Positions 33,586-45,576 of a DNA stretch of 64,000 nt are shown in pieces (the stretch's first letter is position 1; the number at the start of each line of letters is the position of its first letter). The translations under genes were made by a program, and so were the position numbers. The notes beneath the pieces were generated by a model. That model ran no database searches. It was not told the DNA's origin and was given only the letters and a program-made list of their open reading frames with translations. Source of the stretch: Gliomastix tumulicola (taxonomy: Eukaryota; Ascomycota; Sordariomycetes; Hypocreales; Bionectriaceae); NCBI GenBank assembly GCA_001599755.1, contig BCHX01000002.1, forward strand, positions 2,418,001 to 2,482,000. The letters run 5' to 3'.

Positions 33586-34871
33586 ATGAAACAGTTTATT
33601 GCAGTTGGCAATTGTGTCATCGATACCATTCTAAGGTATGATGGAACCAGCAACCCCAATGTTGGCTTCCACTTCCAATCAATAAGGTAGCTAATGTTAG
33701 GACTAGTATTCCCCATTTCATAGTGGAAGATGATAAAATCCGCGCTTCTGATCTCACACGAAGAAGAGGGGGAAACTCAACTAACCTGATCGATGTCCTT
33801 GGGCAACTTTTCGAGAGTGAAGACAAACAGAACGTTTCGGTTGGCCTCAACCTTGTTGTCGTTCTCCCTAGTCGTTCATCACCAGCTGTACAGGAGATCT
33901 TCCAGTCATTGGGACCTGGCATAAACACCGCCCACTGCATCCATCGCGAGGAATCCAGCGAACCCTCATCAAGCTACATTATCAAGAACCTAGCATCTGA
34001 CTCACGGAGCATCATCAGCTATAATACCTTGACAGATATAAAGCTGGATGAGTTCACGCCAATTGCGGCTCACATGTCCCAAGAAGCTCCATGGTTTCAC
34101 TTTGAAGTGAGTCTTTGCTATTGAGTACCAAGATAAATCACATGTCCTAATCAGCAACAGGGTCGGATACCGGACGTGACACTTGCCTGCATCAAGCATT
34201 TGCGAAAGTCGGTGGCAGGTCTCATGATCAGCGTGGATATTGAGAAATATCCAAGGGATGGGCTGCAAGAACTCGTCCCTCACGCTGACGTGGTCTTTTA
34301 CTCCAAGACTTGGGCTGTGGTACGTATCTATCTATCCCCCATCCAAATGCCAAGAAAATGCCAAAAGCAATCTGAATCATGGAGGTAGGGGAATGGATAC
34401 GAGGACCCTAGATCGTGCCTCGAGGCCCAAGCAAGACTCGCCACAAATGCGTTAGTAGTCCATGCCGGTATTTCCTGCCCCTCGCGTCAATATTTCAAGC
34501 TGACACTCTCAACGAATAGAGTCCTGCTCTGTTGTACTTGGGGAGCTGAGGGCGCGTCGGCTTTTGAAACCTCGACCGGAACCTACTTCCAGCAGCCTGC
34601 ATGGGTCTCTAAGACAGACGCAATCGTCGAGTAAGTAGCGAGAACTCCTCACTCTAGAATATGCATCTCTATAATGTGGGACATTCTGACGGGAACCAGC
34701 ACTATTGGGGCCGGCGATACGTTCACTGCTGGCATACTCTACTCGCTCCTAGCGCACGATCAAGATTGGACACTGTCCCAGAAGCTCGACTTTTCGAGCG
34801 AGCTTGCCGGTCGGAAGGTCATCCAAGAAGGATTCAAAGGTCTCGGAAGTCTGATGCGGGATAGAAAATGA
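33586..34871 (+). CDS. PfkB-family carbohydrate kinase, 317 aa
   Basis: Six exons: 33586-33635, 33707-34106, 34161-34319, 34389-34450, 34520-34630, 34700-34871; 954 nt with matching phases. The N-terminus FIAVGNCVID is the first beta strand of the ribokinase fold, RRGGNSTNL is the N-terminal Gly-rich substrate loop, and DTIGAGDTFTAGIL is the C-terminal PfkB signature, with the catalytic Asp in GAGD. WGAEGA precedes it as in ketohexokinase-like members. The likely reaction is ATP-dependent phosphorylation of a ketose or related sugar in the cytosol. The stop codon is 24 bp from that of the HAD phosphatase on the other strand. The fourth exon is short and its boundaries are the least certain. 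Confidence 0.85.
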
Positions 34872-34895
34872 TGTTCTTCTTCTCTATATAGGTGC

Positions 34896-35800
34896 CTAAG
34901 CTGCTGGTACACGAATCCCATACTTGTTGTAATCAAAGTGCTCTAGACTTGAGATCCTTTCTGCCCACCCGTCATCAATTTCTCCTAGCTGCCACTCGTC
35001 ACCTATTTGAGACCGTCCCGTCCTGCCAGCTAATACTTCTTTCTCTTTCGGCTGATATTCCGCTGCCAGGTATGGATGCGGCACCCAGACAACTCTCATG
35101 CCTGCACGTCTCCCTGCCTCCACCCCTGCTATACTATCCTCGATAACCAAACATTCTTCAGGTAAGATGGGGTCACGACCTGCGCGTCTGGTAGAGTTGA
35201 GCGTCTCCAGAGCGACCAGGTATATATCCGGGGCCGGCTTTGATCGACCTTCCCGTAGCCTTGAGTCATCGCCTAACACACGCCTTTCGGGTTGAATGTA
35301 GTCCAGCAACGCTTTCGTTTCCGGCCTAGAGATCTTCAACCCAAACGAAGATGTCTTGGTATTCGATGCTAAGCCCAACTCAATCTGCTCCTCCCCGGTA
35401 CGTGCGTCGACCGCTCGACTCAAGGCGGACAATAGAGTGGTCGCGCCAGGTAACGGTTCACAGTTTGGGAACCCTCGTCGCATCTGCTCACCCAGCTCTC
35501 GATGCCATTCATCTCTTGAGACGGGAAGCTGTGCCCAAGCGTGAAACATGTCGCTGCTCGTCGAGCCCGCAACACCCATGAGCTGAGCTTGCATCGACAG
35601 AGTCAAGAGAGGTCTTCCATACTTTTCGAGGAGTTGATTCGTGGCTTGGGCGATTATGTCTTCGGAGTTGATGAGTAGCCCATCCATGTCGAAGATTAAG
35701 GCGCGGATGGGCGGAAAGCTGAAAAGGATGGACAGGTCAGCTTCAAGATGAAGTGTCCTGTGTATAGGGTATGTCCTCACTCTGTCTTGGGGACGGCCAT
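34896..35800 (-). CDS. HAD-superfamily phosphatase (DOG/HDHD1-like), 280 aa
   Basis: Two exons: 35800-35781 and 35718-34896, separated by a 62-bp intron; the spliced start reads MAVPKTDFPPIRALIFDMDG. The single-exon alternative starting at 35780 would place an odd tail in front of the domain, so the spliced start is preferred. Motif I is FDMDG (nucleophile Asp and acid/base Asp), motif II is ASNT, motif III is the Lys in GRSKPAPDIY and motif IV is VIEDSIAGVEAG. The arrangement, with an alpha-helical cap after motif I, is that of beta-phosphoglucomutase-like and pseudouridine-monophosphatase-like enzymes. It probably dephosphorylates a small sugar phosphate or nucleotide in the cytosol. It is tail-to-tail with a sugar kinase gene. 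Confidence 0.88.
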
Positions 35801-36402
35801 GTCAGGCAGGGATTATACCAAGTCTTTTGCAGGTATTGATGGGCAGCGGGCGCCCAACCCTTCACATTTGTCGCTGCTGAGCTATCATGAAGTCTGCTGT
35901 TGCAGTATCGCATGTCAGTGAGGTTCAGAGCTTGAGCTTTGGCACCGTCACAGCCAGATGAGGGGAATAGCATCAGCACTGTCAGGAGTTGATATGGGTC
36001 AGAGCTGCCCTGGCATCCATCGCAAGACCCCCGAACAAGGATGTGTGCTCGGCCCGCTCTTCTCCCTAGCATGCCAACAACTCATTGGCTCTGCTAACCG
36101 CCTTATCGATGCTGACTGCATACTCACCTGCAAGGTTGCTCCACAGGGTGATTGGCACAGGTGAGGCAGCATCTATGGGCGGCTATTATTAGTCGCTGCG
36201 GCTGACAGGGGTAAGACGCGCCCTGCTCTCATGAGCAAAGCCAGCCTCACTAAGTTTTGCTCCAAGACCATCTGACAGATTGGAAAAAAAAAAGGAAAGT
36301 TCTACATCTCCATATTCGAACTTCTTCGACCTAGAAACGCCACACCTTTCCTGGAACACAATAAAAGAAAGACAATACTCTACTCCTCTGCATACACAAA
36401 AC
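35801..36402. other. Divergent intergenic region
   Basis: 602 bp between the start codons of the HAD gene and the CorA-like gene. A poly-A run lies at 36284-36293, about 110 bp upstream of the latter's ATG. Short open frames here show no domain. Confidence 0.45.
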
Positions 36403-38260
36403 ATGGAGCGGGGTAGGCAGCCAGTGAGTATGAACGATAGTGCTTCTCTTGGTATTTGGTAGCTTAGAATGCCCTTGCTGATGAGTACTACTTGACAGTC
36501 ACACCTGAGAATCACCCCAGAAAACTATACCCGAGCAATCATCTCCTTGTCGAAACGATACTCAAGCACCTCTGCCTTCCCCGGAAACAACTATGTGGAT
36601 CTGCGTGAGTGGCTTCTGCAAGACCGGGCTCTTCTCGCCGCGACCAAGTCAGAAGACGACGCTGTTCTGTTTGCCTCAAGATCTGAGAGACCTCATGACC
36701 TAGTCGTGGTCTACAATAGCGGGGAGAGGAGATGGGACATGCAAAGGTATACCCAGGCGCAACACGATTCCTTCTCCAACGTTTCGTTTCCAGCCGGAGG
36801 AGCAGGACAAATAGTCTTCATCCGAGGCCTGGTCTCTCCTTCATGGGTCTCGGCTATCGGAAGCAAATACAACATCGACCCGGAGTTCTTCCTGCGTCAT
36901 ATGAACTTCCTCTCCACGAGCATCGATCGACATGCCTATAGCTTTCCGTCGCTCGCCACCACGTCAGACAACATATTCCGACTCTGCGTCAGCACTATCT
37001 TTCATCGCGATGATTTCGGTGGCCAGGATCTACGTTCGCAGCGGCTCGAAGAGGTCGCTGGGCTTGAAAAGTACAAGATGCAGCAGCTCGGCTCTACAAA
37101 GGTGTCTTGCGGAGATTCCCTGGTGCGCGAGTACTCTACGGTGTGCTCATCCTTCTCCGTGCTGGAGCAGTGGATATCCCTCTGTGTCGCGAAGACGGAG
37201 CGAGGCTGGTCTGGTGAGGCACGATACCACACTTCACTGGATGAGAGAGATCTGGCTGACCAAAGACGCGCGTCCAGTGATCGTATGGATGGATCAAGGT
37301 AGGCCCTTGGAAAAATCACCACCAGGACCGTGGACCAGACACATCCAAGCCAAGGCAACGCCGCTGCCCGTCCTGCAACATCACCATAAGATGGCGTTCC
37401 GTACCACGGCGAATCGGCTGGATCCGGAGGAGAATTCTACTGCAGAAATACCGCAGAGTGCAGCCGTGCTTCCTTTACAGTATGACTCGCTGCTGGCGCT
37501 TGTCGACCTGGCTCGTCGAGCGCCTCAAGATCCAATGTCGATGTGCATCCCCCTGTTTGCGCATTCGGCCTTCTCTGAAGTCCAGTTCCTGAATCTCATG
37601 GAATCCCGGATACAAATCCACATGGCTGTCATCCTGGAAGAGGTGGAAGACGACCTGCTAGGGACTCTGCAGTACTTCTCCGACCTTCTCAACAGGCATG
37701 CGCAGCAGCTCAAGGATAGCGCCCGTGCCCTGAGAAAACTGTCCGAGTACAGCATTCGAGGTCACAACGAGACCAAACCCCAAGGCCCAGACGCCGAAAC
37801 TTCCAGGAACGGCGGCATTGGGGGGTCAAATGGTACATACACGGCGAAGGGCCTCCTGGAAGATTACGAAGAGCTGCGAGTTCGGTGCAACGAGCTCTCA
37901 AATATGTGCTCCAGGGGAATAACGTTGGCAATCAACAAGGCGATTATAGAAGAGTCGCGCAAAGCCATCGAGCAGTCTCAGAGGCTCAAGCGGCTGACCA
38001 TTCTGGCCACGCTTTTCATTCCTCTGACCTTTAGCACCAGCTTGTTTGGAATGAATGTCAATATTCTCGGGCAGGGCGACGTGGAGTTCTGGTGGTTCTT
38101 TGTGCTGTGCACGCCAATCACCTTGCTTGCGTATATCATCTATCTCTGGGACTTGAGAGCTATTGAGACGTTTCTGGGGAGGTTCTGGAAAGCCTGCCGG
38201 GACACTAGAAGAGGCATCACGGGTCGAAAACCAGAGAAGGAGGCCGGTTACATTGTATAA
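36403..38260 (+). CDS. CorA-like divalent-cation transporter, 576 aa
   Basis: Three exons: 36403-36423, 36499-37213 and 37266-38260; 1731 nt, phases consistent. The tiny first exon (seven codons) is supported by the open frame after the first acceptor, giving ENYTRAIISLSKRYSSTSAF, which is typical of the start of these fungal proteins. The N-terminal 430 residues are the cytosolic funnel with long helices near the end. The signature GMN lies at about residue 505 (SLFGMNVNI) after the first membrane helix (LTILATLFIPLTFSTSLF), and a second helix (WWFFVLCTPITLLAYIIYLW) follows; two C-terminal helices with GMN define the CorA/MIT fold. It should carry Mg2+ or a related ion across a membrane. The C-terminal tail is basic. 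Confidence 0.87.
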
Positions 38261-39612
38261 TAATATTATAGAAAATTGCCTTTTTTCCACATGTCCTGCT
38301 GATCGTGTCTTCATATTTGCTTTCCTCTCTCATAGTTGACCTTGATGTTTGGTCGAATGCTGGAGCGAGCCGACATTCTTTCCCACGGTAAGCAACACGG
38401 CAAATTCTGCGTCAGTCAACATCGAAAGCGGGTGAGAATTTGCCCCATTCTAATACGCCGTGTAGCTGTAGGAAATCTAGAAACAAATGTAGGGAGTACC
38501 GAAAGCATCGGGTCACTACCAATGGCATAGCCGGCTGGCTGTGCTGGCGAGGCGTCTCCCATTCGCAACGCCACCAAGACGGAAAAAAGCCTAAGCCCGC
38601 CGTCTTAACGCTGGTAACGCAGACAGTAGACAATGTCGTGAGTCACGACCACCTCGAGCCACTTAAGAGCAGACTCTCGGCGGCTTTGATGCACGACAAG
38701 CTCCGAGCTGTGCCAAGGTTGATCAAGCCAGTGACGGGCGTCTGGCCTCGACGGAAGCCAGGCCTAGCGTATGATTGGGCATCCTTCTCCTCCCACCACA
38801 CCACGTTGTTACCGAGATCCAAAAATCGCCAAGCAATATCGATCACCGTGTGTCCTAAATGGTCAATCCCCATAAACCGCCCCACGGGTGTCTCCCTCAC
38901 GTTTGGTGATTTAGGTTGTTGGCCGTGTATCCCTTCCAGGTCATACTATGTGTGGTACGACCTATTGGAGAGAAAGGTCACCTGGCGATGTCTTGCCTGG
39001 CTGCGGATTGGCTGCGCATAGATTTTCTCTTTCCAAGTCAGCCTTGCATGGAGTCATGTGGCCGCGGCTCGTTTTCAACCTTGGGCTCTGGGCAACCATC
39101 CGTGACCGAATTTGTTAGGATGGGCGACTCGATAAGACACCGTGTTTCATAGGCAGACAGGCTGGTAACTTTACTGTCTTCCGCGCGCCCAATCGGAGCT
39201 GGAATATTCTGCGATGAGGCGTGTCAAATCAAAGGATGACTAGCTGAGGCGGCTTCTTCTCTGACGTGGCAGACCGTCACCGAGTTGCATCGTCCTACGG
39301 TTGCTCCCTCCTTAGCCTTCGAGAAAGGGTAACTGTGTTTTCTTTCCAGACGAGGCGTGAGATAAAGATATTCTGGTATATATGAGTCTTCCTTACTCCT
39401 GCAATCACCACAGACTTTCAGCGCCGAGTTGTCCAAGCTTTACGAAGAACTATACCCCAAGTTTCCAACATCTTTCTAGACATCCTTAAGTGCTTTGTTT
39501 CAAATCATTCAAGATCATCGTCAATCCTCCGAGCATTACCATCACCGCTCTTCTAAAAGCTCCCAATCCATCTCCATACCAGGCTACTGAAGACAAGAAC
39601 ACGTATCAGAAG
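38261..39612. other. Intergenic, no supported gene
   Basis: 1.35 kb between the CorA-like gene and a small gene. The longest open frame (38440-39021) lacks an ATG near its start and any domain. A TATATAT element (39377-39383) and a CA/pyrimidine-rich stretch before 39613 look like the promoter and leader of the small gene downstream. Confidence 0.45.
39377..39383 (+). promoter_or_regulatory. TATA-like element for the 67-aa gene
   Basis: TATATAT lies about 230 bp before the ATG at 39613, followed by a C/A/T-rich leader of the kind seen before highly expressed fungal genes. Position and composition only. Confidence 0.35.
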
Positions 39613-39892
39613 ATGGAGGACATTGTTCACAAAGCTCTGAAGGACCTTGAGCACCTGAAAAAGGCTGCCAGGGAGGGTAGTGGCAGTGGATCGCCAGCTT
39701 ATATCGACACTGTTAATACAAATGGTATGCCGGCGTTTGAGTGTCCGTCATTCTCTGGTCTCTGGTTGTCGAAGCTGACACGCAGTCTTTCCCATGGCAG
39801 GCTCGGTCGACATTTCTAAGTCGTCATCTGGCCCTTGGGCGACCTCCAGCTCTGTCAAAGCTACCGTACATTGGCCACCAGACAAGAATTAA
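39613..39892 (+). CDS. Small hypothetical protein, 67 aa, one intron
   Basis: Two exons, 39613-39724 and 39801-39892, joined across a 76-bp intron (GTATGC to CATGGCAG); 204 nt in frame, ending TAA. The start is the first ATG after a leader with no upstream ATG in frame. Residues 1-22 form a charged amphipathic helix (MEDIVHKALKDLEHLKKAAR); the rest is Gly/Ser-rich and probably disordered, ending VHWPPDKN. No signal peptide or Cys. I do not recognise a family. The upstream TATA element and leader support expression. It could be a stress-type small protein, but that is a guess. Confidence 0.55.
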
Positions 39893-40725
39893 AAGTGCAG
39901 GCTGGGCCGAGGCGGCACCGTTCATACAGACACGTTAATTAAGGGATAACTTCGAAGCTACTGGGGACCGAGTGCTAGGGCTGCTCAGAATCTTTTGGGT
40001 GCTATGTTGGATGCATGCAAGTCAGTGATTGACTGGATCGCATACTGCCGCCATAATCATTTCCTTAGTATCTTGGATAGTAACACATGGGCATCCATCC
40101 ATTCTTGCTAAAGTATACATACTACTCTTGACCCTGCTTGTGTGGCTCCATGGTATTAACCGGCAGTGAGTGTACCACCTGCGTCGTTGATTGAGGTGCG
40201 ACCCTCAGATGTACGCGGTAAAGACAACAGCGCCTTCGTCAATGCTTGTTGCCCCCAATTCAGAAGACCGCGGCTGGGGGATGGGGACTGTCCCTTTGCA
40301 ATAGGTAGGGGTATTGCATTCGACCTTGCTTGCCTCCTTTCTTGGTCATCTTCAAGTCCGCTAAAAGTCCCGATGTGCCAGTGGGCGTTTTCCCGACAGT
40401 GTTAGTGGATTCTTAACTAGGTTCAGAGCCCTCCCGTCGGCTCTGGAGCTCTAGCGGGCCTGTCTGTGTAAGCCCGGTCGGGTCTAGTGAGTCCACCTCA
40501 GTGCGGCCACGGATCGATACAGCACACAGCCCACTATCGCCAAAAGGCTTGCCCGCTATAAAGCCCTGCATTCCCGTAAACTACGGGCTGGTGGATCAGC
40601 TCTGGCGGTCGAATCGCTCATATCGGCACTCTGTTGTAGGTCGCCTCCGATGCATGAAAGAATGCGGCCGTGATGATTCATCAAAGAGCCACTCGATGGC
40701 TGGTACCCGTAGATGGATGGGCCTC
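39893..40725. other. Convergent intergenic region
   Basis: 833 bp between the 3' ends of the 67-aa gene and the membrane-protein gene. No open frame, repeat or RNA gene that I can support. Confidence 0.4.
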
Positions 40726-42143
40726 TCAAAATGCACCCCCCTCCAAGCAATACAACAACCCAGTTAAAGCGGCCACTCCAGCATTAAAAGCCTGCCCCAG
40801 AACTGGCCACAGCTGGTTGCCCTTTCCAAACTCCCTACCAAGCTGCAAAGCGTCCACGACGCACTTATATACAAGAAAGCTGGAGATACATAATTCGTAG
40901 ATTCTCATCGTTCGGCGGATGACCACTCGCAAGCGCCGAGGACACCAGAAGTGATTCCTGAGGATAGACCTGTGCAACGGGACCTCTACTAAAGCGCCAA
41001 GGAGAAGAACCTGACTGCAGAGGTGTATGTATGCGACCACAGACCGCCTATTTTGACCCAGGGATTAGCATAAAGCAGCAACTTGGGATAGTTTGGGAAG
41101 AAGAGAAACAGAGCGAAACTGGAGACATACCACGGGTAAGGAGTGTTATACAGTAGTAGTAGTAGTAAGAGGCAGGCCGTCTCAGATATGAGTACGGCGA
41201 ACGTAATCCATAGGAAATTCCTAGCATATGACCAGGATCTATAGGCATTGCCTTCCTTGTCGGCCCAGTGGTGAGTGATGGGGTGGAATTGAGGCTGGGC
41301 GGATGATGTCTCAACTGCGGTGGCCGCTTCTGCGTTTCTATTGTTGTCCTTGATGATCTATATCCGTACGTAAGCAGTCTATACCAAGCTAGAAAGGGCT
41401 GTGCGACGATGATTTTTTACCTTGTCTCCCTGTTTCTTCCCTCTTTCCGCCCGCCAGGCCCTTTCATGCTGATGGAACAGCTGTTCCAGGGGACCTGACG
41501 TCTGCAAGTTGAGCTCAGCCAATTCCGCTCTCGACGACAGACCCTTCCGTCTCTGCGTGCGCCTTTCAGACGGGGCAGGTCTGTGTTTATTGGGTCTCCT
41601 GTAACGGTGAGGAATCCCAACCGTCCACAGCGCCACGACGACAATCTGGCAGCCCAGACCAACAAGCGCAAGGTTGCGAATATGCATAGCCTGGTCTGCT
41701 AGCCACGAGGTGCCGACCAAGTGGCCGCCGGGGGGAGGCACCTCCCCGCCCACGTAGTCCTCAGCCTTCGCCCCATCCACTCGGGACTCGTAGACAAAGG
41801 GTACACTGAGGGCTGGAAGGATGCTGGCTAAAACGACGACGACGAGTTCGATGGCCAGTAGCACGGCACATCGGACGTACACGTTGTCCCTGCGATGCCA
41901 GAATACGAGTTTGTTGGCTGTCTGGATGGCGGCAATGGTGATGAGGAAGACGGACAGGATGCGCGAGCTCCTAATCTCCTCGGATTTGCCACTGGTGTGA
42001 AGAAGCCTGTCATCGTAGGCCGCTCTACACCAACCGAAAATGAAGATCGAGAGATAGAAGATATAGACGGCTAAGGAAGCGAAAGAGATACTGATAAGCC
42101 CTCCCCGAACGGGCCCTAGATCGGCATGTTTGGAGCTCTGCAT
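40726..42143 (-). CDS. Multi-pass membrane protein of unknown function, 423 aa
   Basis: Three exons: 42143-41421, 41357-41131 and 41047-40726; 1272 nt with agreeing phases. Hydrophobic segments: about 17-40, 62-82, 92-120, 158-182, then, after a long basic cytosolic-looking loop, 285-312 (ending in a run of seven Leu encoded by a CTA/TTA tract), 322-345 and a final one near the C-terminus, so six or seven membrane helices are likely. Basic residues after helix 4 suggest the loop is cytosolic. No transporter or receptor motif is recognised, although the layout resembles fungal seven-helix integral membrane proteins. Convergent with the 67-aa gene and divergent from the HET gene 424 bp away. 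Confidence 0.7.
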
Positions 42144-42567
42144 GGAGATTTCTGCCGATTATTGGGATAACACAAGAGAGGCGACGGCAAGCGAGAGAGG
42201 AGCAAATGATGAATAGCTTCAATGGGTGACACCACGTTCAGGGGGCATTTGAGTGAATGAATAAAAGGGTATTTTTAGGGCAGGGCGAAAGGGAAAAACG
42301 CTCGCGCTTAGCTACCGCTGAGCTTCAAATCTAAGTAAGGCGTAGGCAGCACACTGGTTCCAGACTGGATGCAGGATACGGGATCACTGCGCTGGTTTGC
42401 AAGTAGTTCGCGCGTGAAGGCGTCCAATCGGGGGAACAAGCCGAGTCTCAGCCTCAAGCCACGGCGCTTAAACAAGGGGGTGCTCCCCATGGATAAAGCC
42501 ATCCCTCCCCCCGCCCCCCTATGACGGAGGCAGAAGATGGACATCATTTGGGCACAGAAAGCCAACC
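42144..42567. other. Divergent promoter region
   Basis: 424 bp between the start codons of the membrane-protein gene and the HET gene; a C-rich run (42507-42522) is the only notable feature. Confidence 0.4.
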
Positions 42568-45285
42568 ATGGAGCTCTGCAAAAACTGCCAGCTGTTTGAT
42601 ATCCAATGTTTTGCTCAAGACCAGCCAGCCCAACGCGGGTACCGGCTGAAGGAGGCGGTTGGTGCGGCACACAATGGATGTTCCTTCTGCAGCATGCTCA
42701 TCAAGCATCTCCAAGCCGAATCCGGACCCCTCGATCTAGGCCTGCTCAGATACCATATCCGCAGGACAGAGGCATCGACATTCAGCTCCTCTATCGCCGG
42801 AGAGAGCTGGTTCTCCGTCGGACGGTGGGTTTTGGAGGCCGTCTTCCCATCGTGGATCACCATCACTGCCAAACGAGGGACGGATGACGGCTTCGGCCTG
42901 AGCATCATTGCCCTCGAGGCCTGGATCTCTTGGTTTCTGCCTCTCACGCTGCTACGGATGGCACGGCTGAGGGTTATCAGGCTGAATGTCGCGGCGGATG
43001 AGCGTAGGTTCCACGCCTTTCACGTTATCTTAACACACACACACACACATACACACACACACACATCGCACACGAAATGAGCGGAGACTGATGATTTGCC
43101 TTTCCCAGACACGCCTGCCTCTGTTTCTGGTGACATAACTGGGCGTTTCTTGACCCAGGAATCTGGCTGGCATCCGTCCAACGTTGAGGCCATCAGACTG
43201 TGGCATGACAAGTGCCGCACAGAACACCCAGAATGCTCCAAGACATTCTCCAACTTGGACAGCTTCAACGTCGAAGACGTCCCACTGCCCACACGCTGTG
43301 TGGAGGTCCTCATCGACCAAGCTCAGCAGGGTGTCGGGGGTGCATACAGATACGTGCTTCGGGACACAGCAGGTCAACGAGGGAAGTACATCGCCCTCAG
43401 CCACCGCTGGGGCACCGATACCGAGCGTTGCAAAACGACAAGGCGGACTCTGAGGTGCAGAATGGATGACTGCCATGTCCGGGGCCGGCCCTGTGTCGTG
43501 TGTAGGGGGAGAAGCCTGCCTATAAGCCGGCTCTTCGAGGATGCGGCCAAGCTGAGTCTCCAAGTCGGAGTCAAGTACATCTGGATCGACTCGCTGTGCA
43601 TTATTCAGGACTCTGGCTCAGACTGGGAGCGTGAGGCGGCCAAGATGGCCAGCTACTATCAATACGCCTGGCTGACAATTTTTGCCACCACTGCCACGAG
43701 CACAAAAGGACTCTTCAGTTCCATGCCGGGCGACAACCAGCCGCGCATAACGAGACTGCCCTACAGAAACTCTCAACACGAGCGCCAGGGCCACTTCTAC
43801 GCGCAGTACCCAGGGCGGAACTTCCTCTGGGGCGACTATGAGAGTGGCGTGAGCAACAGCGGCCTGCGCAGGAGAGGTTGGGTGTGCCAGGAGTGGTTTC
43901 TCAGTCGGCGCTCGCTTGCGTTCTCGGGAGGAGGAGGCCACTTCGTCGAATGCCAGCGGGACCTCCCACACACACTATTGGGTGAGGAGATCGACACGGA
44001 CATCGAGGCGGGGATGTTCACAGACTCGCTCCTGCGGAGGAATCTCACTGCCACGCTATCCGACGAGAACGCGAGCCTCCAGAGTGTTCTGGAGTGGTGG
44101 ACGAAGATAGTAGAGTACTACTCTGGCCTTGAGTTGACCAGGTTCAAGGACGATCGCCTCGTCGCTCAGTCGGGACTCGCGCGCGCGTACGGCGCTGTGG
44201 TCGACAACAAAACGCAGGGCGGTCTATGGGTGCCGTACGTTGCCGGCCTGTGGCTCGGGTTCCTCGACGGCCTGCTGTGGGAGCAGGCACCTTCGGAGGA
44301 GGAGGAGGATCGTTCTTCGAGGGCGAGAGCACGAGGGATGCCGACCTGGTCTTGGGCATCGATTGGCATGCCAGTGCGAGATGAGAATGGGGCAGCAAAG
44401 ACGGACGCAAACGGAGAGGAGCTCCTGTCTGGTCTGCCAGTCCGGTGGCCGTTGTTGCCGATTCGGGTGGCGTCACATATTTATATGAAGCACCACGATG
44501 TTCCGGTGCGGAAGAGACGTTATGAATTGCAAGAGTCGGAGCGACTCAGGAAGACAGAGCTGCAGAAGAGGATCAATGAACTCAATGAAAGTGATCCGGC
44601 GAGGGCGCTGGTGTCGGAGAGACAGGCCAATCAGATAAGTGAAAAGCGTGAGAAGGTTCTGAGAAGACACCAAGAGAGTATCGACCGGATCATAAAGGAT
44701 CACGATCATGTCATGATTAATGCGTGTCGGTGGACGGAGCATTGCCAGACTGTCACGGTCGACAGCCGCACTTTTGAACCACGTTTCGAGACTGCGAGGC
44801 CACTGGCTCGCTCCGAGGAATCGGATCTATTCGGTGCAGCAGCCCGCTTCGTCGTACTCGAGACGGTGGGTAGATTGCTCACAGTCAAGGTCCACCGACG
44901 CTTTGTCAGCGCCTTGGAAGCCAATCTGGCGGCCAGCATCACTGGTCACTTGCCAAGCATTGCTAGGCATCTCTGGCGGAGGGTCACAGTGTCCGGGGAC
45001 CCGGATATTATCGCCGGCTGGGCCTCTCTCGAGCACCCGGAGTATCAGACGGAGGAGGATGAGACGTCGATCCAAGTCCTGGTCGTGAAGAAAAAGGTAG
45101 GGAGGACGCTCTTCAAGAACAGACAGGGGCCACAGCCTGTATATGCGGTGCTGTATGTGCGGCCGGTAAATATTCCAAGTATTATTGGGAACGCGTTTGA
45201 GAGGGTCGGTTGTGGAAGATTGTTTGGACATGCTGTCAGGAAGATGTTTGAGCAAGCTGAAGAAGAGATATTGCATCTAGTGTAA
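42568..45285 (+). CDS. HET-domain protein, 870 aa
   Basis: Two exons, 42568-43003 and 43109-45285, with a 105-bp intron; 2613 nt in frame. The N-terminus (MELCKNCQLFD, then CSFCSML) contributes two Cys pairs as seen ahead of many HET domains. The HET domain proper covers about 235-400: YIALSHRWGT, LPISRLFEDAA, YIWIDSLCIIQDS and the DWEREAAKMASYYQYA helix are the three conserved blocks. The C-terminal half includes WSWASI and a strongly charged coiled-coil-like region (about 620-690). HET domains trigger programmed cell death on non-self recognition in filamentous fungi. No NACHT or WD40 is attached, so this is a stand-alone HET protein whose trigger is unknown. Confidence 0.88.
43033..43065. 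repeat. (AC)n microsatellite in a HET intron
   Basis: A 33-bp AC dinucleotide tract, interrupted once by T, inside the only intron of the HET gene and about 45 bp from its acceptor. Length changes could affect splicing. Confidence 0.85.
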
Positions 45286-45576
45286 GGTAGATAGTGATGC
45301 TGACAGCGGGCCTGCACTCTCAGCAAGACGCCGCTTCGGGGCACCAGCCAGCCAGCCAGAAGAGACATTTATTTACGGCGTACAGGAAGAGTTAAAATAT
45401 GATTTGAGTACAGAAATTCGCATCCTTATGTAAGCAGTGACCGTGAGGCCTCTTAGCCAGCGAGAAAGGAGGAGTACAGTGATCGATATGCACGTCTCGG
45501 TCGTCCGTCGCTATCATCTAACGCTGAAAGCCTGCAGGGCCAGAAGAAGGCACGCAATGCCGACTTCTCACACGTT

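Noticed and set aside
36932..37302. Alternative overlapping frame at the start of the second CorA-like block
   Set aside because: It is the shadow upstream of the true third exon; splicing at 37213/37266 joins the correct frames.
38440..39021. 193-codon ORF
   Set aside because: No ATG near its start, no recognisable domain, basic and Trp/Arg-rich composition typical of chance frames.
41048..41314. Separate small minus-strand gene with a Tyr run
   Set aside because: Explained as out-of-frame reading of exon 2 of the 423-aa membrane protein; the Tyr run is the leucine-run tract in another frame.
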